64,000 nt of DNA, taken from positions 6,499,761-6,563,760 of the forward strand of contig NC_044289.2 of NCBI RefSeq assembly GCF_004027225.2. Reading direction: 5' to 3'. The position numbers and the translations under genes were made by a program. The DNA comes from Strigops habroptila (Eukaryota; Chordata; Aves; Psittaciformes; Psittacidae). Of this stretch, positions 35,676 to 46,400 are shown one piece after another (the stretch's first letter is position 1; every line of letters begins with the position of its first letter). The notes beneath the pieces are model-generated. The model did no database searches, was not told the origin of the DNA, and worked only from the letters and a program-made list of their open reading frames with translations.

Positions 35676-38600
35676 GTAAGTGAAGTATTTCAAGAGTTGC
35701 CAAGATCTAATTATGAAGGCTGATTGCATGATTGCAGCTGCTGTACTATAAACACCCTGGTTACTTGCTTGACAAAACGGGTGGTACATTGCCTTGCCCT
35801 GAGAGCAGCAGGTACCTGCTGTTGGGGTGCAAAGGGGGATGCAGTGGTGTCTTCAGAGGCTGATTGCACAAGCTTGCTGTTTCTTGTCTATCAATAGCTG
35901 CCTGCACTTTGGTAATCCTGGATGTGATTTTTTTTTTCTTCTGCTGTTAAATGTAGGAGCATCTTCAAAAGCTGAATGAATGTCTTTTTAAGCACAAGTA
36001 TTCTTCCATTTGCTGTTTAGCAAACTCATGAGGAGCATTACATTGAGGGAAGAAACTTTCACTGTGTTTTGTGAAAGTAATTTGACAACCTGAATCTTTT
36101 TAAGTCATGGCATGTTGGACTTCTGTTGAGTGTCGCAGGAGCTGCCCGTGCTCAGGACAGACAAAACCAAATGTTGGGGGCCCTGCTGAACAAGGCTGCT
36201 GGATTTGAGCCGAACCTGTTTGCAAAAGAGCCTTTGCTGGTTTAAAAAGACATCATTGTAAACATTTATGGGTCTCTCTCAGTTTAGAATTGAGTTTATG
36301 AGAGTACCTCAAAAGTAAGGTGTCTTTGCTCAAATGTGGTGTTCCAAGCCTGCTGGGGAAGAACTGACTAAACAAACTGTTAACAAGTAGATTTTAATAA
36401 ATGGCTAATCAATTGTTATAGAGCCTGGAAAGTCAATAGAACTTATGACCTTGGCTTATTACCACGCTCAGATCTTTAACGTGCTTATAATACTTACAAA
36501 TCATTCATTAGGCTTTTATCAAGCGTTATTAGTAAAAGTCGTGATCTAAAATACGACAAAAAGATTAATTATTTCAGTTGCTTTATTTTGAGCCTGATGG
36601 CACAATTCGGTTGCACAGCAAAATAGTCCTTGCTTATACAAAAAAGCCGTAAGACACCTCTGGGTCCCACCAGCAGCATTATCATGGTGCAGACATCAGG
36701 CAGGGGAACAGCAGGAGCCCGAGGCTGGGAGCAGCCGGTGCATGGAGGGCAGACACAGCCCCAGTGCTGAGACACTCGCACCAGTCCGTAGGGAAACTGT
36801 CCTGCAGCAGTCAATTATTTATTTATATTTATTTTATATTAATGCCTTGAAGGACAGATTTCAGCAGATAAGCCAGGCGGGTGGAGGAAGCCTGTGTTGT
36901 GCTTTGTTGAGCAGCGTAGCTCGGGGTGTTTTCAATCCAGCAAAAGGTGTTTGCTGTTGCTTGACTGTTGTAAAACTTGCACCCGTTTTCTTGTCCTGTG
37001 ATTGAGGAAAGCATGTGAGCAGGGAGGTGTTCTACCTGTGCTGCTCTTCCTGCTTTCCCTGGTCTTCGCTGTCCCATTTTGTGTGTATGTTTGTGCCTCA
37101 GGGAGGGAGGCAAAGACGCAAGTGAGAACACGCGGTTTTCTTAGAATATAAATAACAGAAAATTAAATATATTTTGTTGTTGCTGTAGAGTTGTTCCCTG
37201 CAGTTTCCAGTTGCTTGCTCCTTTGACATGCTCTTGTATTCTTTGGGGTTTTTTAATCTTACTAAATGGATGCTGTTTGGAGTATGGTGTAGGACACTTC
37301 AGCGATCTTGCCGCTAGTGTAGTTGTGGGCCAAGCCCAGAGCTGTGTTTACAGACATCAGTTCATGCCCAGAAAGTCTCCCCAGGCTTCTGAAAGCCACA
37401 GTCTGCCAGGCATGGCTGCCTCTACTGGATGGCTTTTTGCCTTGCCTTTGTTGTCTGGGTCCTTGTCTGCAGCTACAGCCTGGGCCAGTAGTGCCAGACA
37501 TCTCCACCTCCTCCTGGAACACCCTGGTGCTGCCTGTGGAGCTGGGACCCTCTGGGAGAGATGCCCGTGCCCATCCCCATGCTTCCTGGGCTAAGACCCT
37601 GTATATGGGGGGTCAAAACACAAACCCTGAGCAGGGAGCACCACCTGAGACTGACTCAAGGGAGGTTTAGCTTTCATGGGGTTTCTTTTTTCCTGGGTTT
37701 TTAAACTGTTCCATCATCTTACGGTAAGGTGATGGATGTCATCATCTCATGGGTGTCTCAGGTGTGGATGCCAGACTGGAGTTTCTGTAAATGACTTGTG
37801 GATCCCTGTCACCTGCTGAGTGGGGACCAGTTCCCTGAGCCACAGCCAGAGCCGGGTCATGGCCAGGTGCTGCCGTCCTCCCCATGGGGAGCAAAAGGGA
37901 ATGCTGCAATCCCTGCTGAGTTTTGGGGTTGGCTCTCCTGCTTCTCACAGAGGCTGGCTGGGAATGTGTACAGAGGGTGAAGAGGAGATGCCCACACCAA
38001 GGAACCACTCATCTGATCTAGGAGGAGATGCAGTCCTTGAACTCTTTAAAATCAAAGGGCAGGGTGGAGAGTTTGCACAAAACAAAATTCATGAGGGAAA
38101 ATACGTAACTAGATGAAAATGCATGGTCTGCTGATTTCTGAGAGGTTTGAGTGAATTCTGTCCAAGTGGACGTGCAGACTCTCCTGTTTCCCAGCAGCTG
38201 GGTCACGCTCTGCATTCACTGCACTGCTCCCCTGTGAAAACGCCGCTATGCATCGTTCTTCATTTTATTGTTGTGGGTTTGGGAATTTTGTTATATTAGT
38301 CTAAATGGGTTTGTTTCCATAGCTGCATAGCGCTGCTAAAATCCCAGTGTAGGATCTCACTGTCTCCCTGTGCATGTGTACCAAAAATAAACCACACGCG
38401 GTTGTCAGATGAGCTGCTACCGTGGCAGGGGCCGAGCTGCGAGCAGGTTTGGGCTGGACCTCACTGAGCCTGCAGTTGTGTGGCATCTCGTCCCCGTGCA
38501 TGCTGCTGCAGCTCCCTGCTCTGCGGGCAGCATTGGTGCCTGCGTGGCCCCAGGGACCTGGAGAAGGAGCTGATGCAGAAGGGGTGATGTTTTGGAAATG

Positions 38601-39597
38601 GAATACGAAGTGCTGGAGACAGAGGGAGAAGAAACTCCCTATCCTCACCTTTTTGTCAGGTAGAAAGGTATGAAATGTGATAGGGTGTGTTGGTGAAGGA
38701 TTTGCATTAGGTAGCTAACAGTAGCTAACTCCTCTCTTGCTCGAATTCAGTGTATTCACCATTAGGTGTTAGTATTTCACCTTTCATCAGAAGGGAGTGG
38801 GCTTTTAATGGCTGTATAAACTATCTCAGCTGCTGGGACTGGTTTTGCTTGGCTCCAAGCTGTAACTCCAAAGGTCCAGCCTGGGGTGACAGGAGGATGG
38901 AGGGTCCCCTGCAACTGGCTGAGGTGGCTGCTGGTTGCACCCAGGGTCTCAGGTCCCATGCAGAGTGGTGCTCCTGGGCCATCGAGTGCTGCTGATGCCT
39001 AGGGTGGTATCACACTGGTGTCACCATCTCTGCATATGTGGGTCCCTCTGGCTTCACCGTACAACTGGGCTGTGAGCACATCCTCTGGCAGAAAACCTGG
39101 TTTTGAAGAGGTAATTATCTTTCCTTTGGGAAGGGTGAAACTAAAGGCACTTCTTTTGCCTAGAGTTCTGATGTGAAGATTGATACATTCCGGTGTGGGA
39201 CCAGCCTCGTGGTCTGCTGGGAGCACTTGGGGAAGATGCCACTACTGCTGCCCGCAGTGGCATGGCCAGGACATGGCCAAGGGCATGGCTGGGGCGTGGG
39301 AGCACCACGGGGAAAACCTTGTTATGGGAAAACCAGAGGGTGCAGGGGGGCAGCTGGCTGGGAGCACTTCCCCTCGCTGCTCTGCCAGGGGTGTCCTCAA
39401 ACCCCTGGCTACTGCTCTCCTTTAATGCATCTTTTAAAGTACTGGGTAACAGTGTTTTCTTTCTGGCAGAGATGAACGAGGGCTTTTAATAGGTCTTTTG
39501 TTTTCTCTTTGTGCAGTTCCCTGGCAGTAACCTGCCATTAGCTCTAGCATTTATTTAGGGTATTTGTATTTTCATATGTGGGGACCTACAGCGCTGA

Positions 39598-39665
39598 GAA
39601 CCCGGAGCAATGGGGGCTTGTCCAGGGTCACACAAGGAATATGTGGTAGAGCCAGGTCTCAGCTT
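39598..39665 (+). repeat. MIR-like ancient SINE fragment in intron 1
   Basis: TTGTCCAGGGTCACACAAGG and then TGGTAGAGCCAGGTCTCAGC follow the MIR tail pattern of 'ttgcccaaggtcacacagc ... gcagagcc'. It is diverged but collinear over about 55 bases. Confidence 0.45.
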
Positions 39666-40090
39666 CAGCTTTTCTGAATGTTGAGTTGGTCTCTAGGCTT
39701 GGCAAAGAGGGAACATCTTGGATTGCCCACTTTTAACTGAGACAGGCAGGGAAAGCGGAAAATAAAGGCTCTGTGGAAGGAAGTGTATTTTTTTTTGCTC
39801 CCTCCTGTTGGTGACCCGTACAGAGCTGCACTGGGGATGGTTGCATTTGGGACTGTGAGGATGGTATGTGTGAAATACATGGAGGCAAAGGGAAACCCAG
39901 GCTGAGAGCTGCGCTGATGGGGAAGGGTGGGCTGCTCATGGCCTCCCTCCCTCAATAAGCTGGAGGGTTTCGGGGTGGTGGCTGCAGCTGGGGTTTGCTG
40001 CGCTGCTCCCGTCCTGCAGCGCCTGTGTGCCGGCCTTGTCTGAGGCAGCCCCTGTGTGCCGGCAGCACAATACCCGCCTTCATTCCCTGT

Positions 40091-40130
40091 CAGACTGGAG
40101 GTCTAGACGCTCTCCCTGCCTTTTGTTATC
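40091..40130. promoter_or_regulatory. SMAD palindrome with neighbouring half-site and TTTTGTTATC
   Basis: CAGACT (40091-40096) is followed by GTCTAGAC (40101-40108), the full palindromic SMAD-binding sequence, and then TGCCTTTTGTTATC ending at 40130. The last part nearly repeats TGCCCTTTGTTATC beside the 43202 palindrome, though on the other side of it. Confidence 0.45.
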
Positions 40131-43100
40131 GGGGTCACAGGTTAGGGAGCATTCCCAGCTCCTTTTCCTCGCTGGTCAGGAGTCCTTCCCAGAATTGGGC
40201 GCTCCACTTGGGACTGCAGCAGAGACCCCTCCGGAGGGAGTCGCTTCGCTACACGCTTAGATTTAAAATTACTGTGGCAGTTCCCAAAAGGAAATGTGCT
40301 TTTGAAATGCAGTTGGGATCACCCCCACTCCAGCTCTTGCAGGCACAGATGCTCAGCTGACACCAGCTAAATAGAAGCCTTTTAGCCCTTGCCAGTAAGT
40401 CTAGAGCAAACTGCCAAAAAGCATCAAGGACCAAGATACAAAACGGAGTCAGGCCTGAGCAAAGTACTTAGAAATGAAGGATGGAACCGATGTGCTCTGT
40501 CTCTTGGTTTTTAGCACATGAGATGTTTCAGTTTCAGGGAGTTGTTAAAATACAGTGGTGGAATTTTTAAGGTTTTCAGCAGATACAAAGCAAATAAGTC
40601 CCCTAGCAACAAAGGAGAGGGTTTTTTTTTCCCTTAATGCAGACTTTTTTTGACATGAAGCATTTGTGAAATTTCCTCCCGCCCCCTTTAAATCAAAGAT
40701 GAGTTTTTCTGAAGGAGACATTTTTAATGGCTTTTAAACATATTCAGAGATGGAACTTGAACACTCGCTGTGCATCTGCTTGTTCCCCAGCCCACCCTGG
40801 CTGGCTGAGTGCTGCTGCAGCTTCAGCCCTCTCCTGCCCTGGAGGTGCATTTGAGCTGCAGCCTCTTGCGTGGGGGGTTGGAGATAAGGGGGAGCAAATA
40901 TAGGTAAATAAGTTGGTAGCAAGTTTCTTGCATGGTTTCTTAATTCCTGGTTGTTGGTTTTTTTTTTTCTTCCTGGCAAGAAGACATAACAAAAAATTGG
41001 CAGGTTCGTGCCTTTTATGATTGAATTAAAATCTATTAAATAATAACAGTGAGCCAAAACCTGAAATTACTATTAGGCAGTGCTCTGGGTGAAGTGAAAT
41101 GCTTCTGGATCTGGCTCACTTCTGCATTTTGTGTGTATGTGCATGTGTATTATGTGTGAAGAATGAGTGTATGAAGCTCAAATAGAGGTTTTAAATAGAA
41201 ATAACACTGGCAGCTCTTTCTCTGTGAATCCAAGGCTATTATGTGTCTGGCTCTTGCCAACAGGAATTGCAGAGGAAGTTCATGTAAACTCCATGGCTGA
41301 TTTGACAGCTGCACAGCCGTGGCGGGTTCGAAGCTGGATGCTGTTGAGCAGAAGCAATGACATTTTCCTGTGTCTAGTGACTTACCTCTTTGCAGAGTAT
41401 GAGGGGGGACCGAGGGAGCCTGTTTCCCACCCCAGTGCTGGTGTGGGGATGGGCACGAGCTGTTCGGCAGTGGTGGCACTGCCTCCCACCCCACTGTGGC
41501 TTGGTGCTTCTGCCGTGACAACAGAGGCGTGGAGGGTGGCTGCAGTGTTCATTGGGGACCTCGTTTTATCCTTGTGGCAAAACCCCTGACTTTCAGTCAG
41601 GTCACGGCTTGAACTTCCCTGTAGCTTTAATGGTGGTCTTGGATGCTTCACTCTCAGGTGAACGTCACTGACTCTCACTGCCTGGGGAGCACAGTGGGGA
41701 CATGGGTCCTGGTGGGCCGGGTGGTGTCAGGCCCTCCAGCACCACCTCTGCAGCCCCTGGAGGCAAACTGTGCTTTGTGTCCCTGTGGAAATCCTGCATG
41801 GGGAGCAGAGTGCACCTGTATGCGCTGCGGCAGCGGGAATGGTTTGGGGTTAATTCCTCTGCGAGCCCGCAGTGCACCCAATGACGCTGCTTGTGTGGGG
41901 TGTGGGGGGAAATAGTGCTAAATTAAACCCTCCATAAGGGAGGAAAAGCATCCAGCCCCATTCTTTACTGCTCGTTTTAGTAATTTCTTCCAGATAACCT
42001 ACACATCTGTGTCAGTGCAATTAAAGCAGAAATTCTGTCTAATGAACAGTTGTAGCCCTTGGGCTATTGCGGAATGAACAGTGGAGTTGGAAACAGTCTT
42101 ACTAAAATAATAATTAAGAAACAAGGGTGGGGAGACAGAGGGAGGTGCAAACGAGGTGGTGGGGGGATGCTATAGCGTGAGGAGCAGCGGGGGACTGCAG
42201 GGAGCCTGGCTTTGAACTTCTAGGGGTGACTGCCCGCTGTGACACCCCATCAGTGTCTGTGGGGTGCGGTTGGCCCCGGGGCTGGGCACACCCCGGTCCC
42301 TCTCCCTCCCTGCCTGGGCATCTGGTTGTGCCATGTCACGACTAAACAGTCTTTAAAAGCCAGTCTTGCCCTTCTAACAGGGTGGCTGCAGGCCTGCCGG
42401 GCACTTGCTCTGTCGCGGGCAGCATTAGCTGTCCTGGAAAGCCAGATCAGCTATTTTGCGTGGTTTTGGGGTTTTTGGGGGGAGATTTTTGGTTCTCCAA
42501 CAGCTGATACAGCTCAGGAAAGAAGGAAAATGTTTCTTGTGTTAGACAGGATTATTTCTGGGTTTGCTTTTTCCAGAAAACTGTCCTTTCTCAGTTAAAT
42601 AAAACATGCTGTGCACAGCCACGGAGTTTATTTTAACTTTTCTGTCTTGCTCTCTTGAGGACAGTGACTGACCAGGCTGAACTGTGTCAGTGAAGGAGAC
42701 TGGCTAGTTTCTGTCATGTGAGATAGTTTATTCTTTTGCTTTTAAGTAAATAAATAAATAAGCGCAGTCCTTTCCGATGTTAACCCTTGGAGTTACAATA
42801 GTCTCTCTGCAAGTCATCATTTTATATCAATAAATCAATTAATACTTGGAGCTGGCTTTTTCAAACTTAATATATTTAGAAACGCGTGTGCTGCAGAAAG
42901 CCAGTGACATCTCAGATTAACCAAAAAAAAAACCAAAACCAAATGCCATTTAAAAAAAAAAGCCCAAACAAATCCCACTGGAATGATACGTTGGAGTTAT
43001 TTAGTGGGATTTATATCTATGAGCTGTGGGGGTTTTGTGGTTTTTTTCCTTTGAAATGGTTGTGAACCAGAGTGATTACTTATCATTTTCATTTTAACTC

Positions 43101-43168
43101 CATCTGACAAATCGTTTTAGATGGAGAAAGCAATACTGCATCTTTAAATGGCCACTCTGTCAGCGCAT

Positions 43169-43218
43169 CTTGCAGGGCTTTAAATGCCCTTTGTTATCGC
43201 AGTCTAGACAGGACGCAG
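43169..43218. promoter_or_regulatory. SMAD-palindrome module, copy A, PMEPA1 intron 1
   Basis: The order is CTTGCAG (43169-43175), CTTTAAATGCCCTTTGTTATC (43178-43198), GTCTAGACA (43202-43210) and GCAGG. GTCTAGAC is the optimal SMAD3/4 palindrome, and CTTTGTT fits a TCF/LEF or SOX core. Cooperation of SMADs and TCF7L2 at the mammalian TMEPAI first intron has been published as I recall it. A partial extra copy, CTTTAAATGGCC, lies at 43142-43153. Confidence 0.5.
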
Positions 43219-43406
43219 GCGGAATATTTGATATGTTATAAGGCAAAGATGTGACAAGGTTGAATTAATTTACTGGCTTATTTAAAACTGAATTTCAGAA
43301 CATTCTTACTTACAAACTTGTCTTTCTGTGCTGTTTTTTCCCCCTGAAGTTAGTACAGAATGTTTCAACTGTTTAGACTGGGAGAGGAGACATTAGCTTA
43401 CTGCAG

Positions 43407-43456
43407 CCTGCAGTACTTTAATTGCCCTTTTTATGACTGTCTAGACATCATGCAGA
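43407..43456. promoter_or_regulatory. SMAD-palindrome module, copy B, PMEPA1 intron 1
   Basis: The order is CCTGCAG (43407-43413), CTTTAATTGCCCTTT (43416-43430), GTCTAGACA (43439-43447) and TGCAG. Order and spacing match copy A, with 25 versus 26 bases between the TGCAG motif and the palindrome. The TCF-like core of copy A (CTTTGTT) is CTTTTTA here. A one-mismatch palindrome, GTTTAGAC (43371-43378), lies between the copies. Confidence 0.5.
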
Positions 43457-46400
43457 TGCATGTTTGTGGTGAGAAGACATTTCCCCCTCTGGTTATACGA
43501 TAGTCTGAAACCTTTACGTTGCCTATCTCCTTACCCCCTCTGTCTTAAGAATGTGCTTTACTCCCTCCATCTCTGAAAATCACTTTTTCCCCTGTTTTAT
43601 TTTTTGAAGGACGCTTCAGTCCCCATTTTCGTGTTCTTTTCCACATGCTTATTTGCAAATGTTAATGCTTTCTGGAGGAATAAAGGTATGTGGAGCAAAT
43701 TGCTCTTGGAGCCTCCCAGGCAGGTCATGCTGCCGAAGCCCCAGCTGAGGGATGGCTTCGTGCACTGTTGTTTCTGCGCGATGCCCCACATGTACCTGCA
43801 AGTATAATGATACATATGCATGGCTGTGTTTGTTTGGGTTCCCCTTGCCATAAGAGCACAGCCTTGCAGGCCAGGTTTAAGAATGAAAATATCAGCAAGG
43901 TTTGAATGGGTTCAGAGTTTTAGTTATGCAAATCGGATGCATTAATTAACCCCGTTGCTATAGCTACTGCTTTATTGTTAAATGCAGTGAAAAGGGGACA
44001 GGCTGTGTCCATGGATAATCCTCCCCTCTGTGCTCTTCCCCCCTTCCCTGTCCTCCCCATATCGCCCTCCATCCTGGTGCGAGGGCAGCTGCTGCTGTGC
44101 TCCGGGGCTGGGGTGCCCACCCGCTGCCCAGCATCCTCCTCCCCGTGGCCTGGAAAGCTGGGATAGGAATCACCTCTGCCGGAGGGATGGAGCCAGGGGG
44201 ATCCCCGCCCTGCGGCCTCTTCCCTCCAACCACCCTCCAAAACCTATTGTCGGGGCTGACCTCGCGGGTCGGCTCGCCACCATCGCCCCGTGTCATCAAT
44301 CTGCTGTCTGGGGGCTGCATGGGGACGGGACAGGCGCCTGGGGACAATGGGGCAGGAGGGACGCAGATGTGCCAGGGGATGGGGATTGGGGTGGGGAGGC
44401 TCGGCTTATCCTGCTGCAGCCAAGAGATGGGAGAGGTGGGAACGCAGCCCCATTCTCTACTCCAGAAACGGTCTCTGCTGAGCAAATGCTGCTGGGTTTT
44501 GCTGGGAGAACAGCTTCTCTTTTTGTGCGTGCTTAGAAACTCGCAAGTGCAAAACGCTGCAACAGAACTGAGACTTTCCAGTGTATCTGCTGTAGGAGTT
44601 AAAATCTTTCCCAGGTTGTTGCTACAGATGAGGTGGAAGTAAATTTATTACCTTTTATTTTGTCAGATTTGGGGCATTTTTACTCCTCACCCACATTCTC
44701 TCTGGTGTGTCTATATACACAGCTTTAAAATAATTTTTGACTTCTCTGTGTGAGACTGTGCATATGCATTTGTTCCCATCTGGTGGTGTTCAGACCAGTT
44801 CAAGAGCTGAACTTGAATATTGCAGTGACCAGACGCAGTGTGCATGTCTGGGCATTTGCATGCGTTTTGCATGTTTTTTTTCTGCAGTGCATAATTATGT
44901 CTGTAACTTAAGAGTGTCCTTGTTCCAGGGAGTAACTCACCTTGTGAAAGGTCACCCCTTTTGTAAGCAAAAGCTGCAAAATGATAGAGTAGATAACGGT
45001 GCTTAAGAAGAGGTGCAGGAGGGAGAGCCCTGGACAGGGCTGAGGAAATCCGGTTGCAGTTGCAGCCCCGTCATGACCTGTGTGGCTTTGGCCAACTTGC
45101 TCAACATGTGTTTCGACACCCGTCTGTGAGCCATGTGTCGGGGCAGCCCCTGTGGCACTGCTGCCCTGGGACACGTGTCCTCAGCGCCGTGGCCTCGGGA
45201 CGGGGACATGATGGGGTCCCCAGGACCGCTCCCAAATGCCGATGGGCTCCTCAGGGCTGTGCTGGGTTGATAAGTGAGGTGGCGTGGGGGGAGCCATGCT
45301 GATTCACGCAGGAAAAATGCCAGAGGTGCAGAGGTCCCCCAAGCCACAGCTTGTGGTGTTTCATGGCTTCTCTGTGCCTCTGCCACATCCCTGAGCTGAT
45401 GCTGGGTGTGAGTCAATGGGTGCCATGCCTGTGGCAGGGAGACACAGGCATTGCTGCTTGTCTGTGTCCCTCTCGGGGTGCCCCTGCTCGAGCACGGGTC
45501 CCACAGGACTTGCCAGGCACCGTGCTAGGGCTGGGTGCTGGTGCTGGAGCACCTGAGCCGCAGCTGGCAGTGGTGGGGACATGGCCGAGCATGTTGGGAA
45601 TCGGCCGGTGAATGGTTTTCCCAGCAATAAATGGAAATGGAAACTAGAGGACTGTCAGGGTGGAGGGAAGTGGGAAGGAAGACCTGGTAAAACCCGGTAT
45701 ATGCAGTGTTAAGCGTGGAGAGGCTGTGGTCCATGCTGATAGTGGATGCTCCCTCCTGCCATCACTGCTGGCTGTTTGGCGATGGCATGACGCGCACCGA
45801 GGAGGAAAGCCTATGCCATCTCCTCACTTTGCAGGCAAGGAGAATGCTTTGCTGCTGCCTTCCTTTCTGTGCAGTGCACTGGATCCTTGTGACCTGCAGA
45901 ATTAAAGTTGCCTCGTTTTGATGGGCCTGGTGACTAATGAAGCACATACTCGCTGGTGTCTGGGTGGCAGCAGGAGGAGGAAGCAAGCTGCGGCGCTGCC
46001 AGCAGCAGTCGGTGCCGTACACCGGGTGTTGCAGTGCCGGTGGCTGTGCCTGACTGCGAAGCTGCGGGTGCCCTGTTGGCGCGAGGCAGCTCTGTGGCAG
46101 CGGGAGACAGGGCTCACATGAAGTTGGAATTGGAAATCCAATCCCTGTAGTTGCTGTTGGCTTTCTGGAGAGGTGGCAAAGCCCTCCCTGGATGGAGCAC
46201 TTGCTCTCCTTGGAGCGTCCGCGACTGGCAATTTGTCTGTCGAAACAGATGTGGGCAGCAACAAACATCTATTTCTATAACTAGAAACAAATTTGGTAAT
46301 TGCCTCTTTCAACAGGACTTGCTCAAGCAGGAAATGAAATTCCTAAATGGCAGTTAGCAGAAGTATTTATAGCTAAGTTCATAAATGAGATGTGCTTTCC

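Noticed and set aside
41585..41601. Small hairpin CCTGACT-TTC-AGTCAGG
   Set aside because: Seven-base arms are common by chance in a 64-kb window and nothing around it suggests a function.
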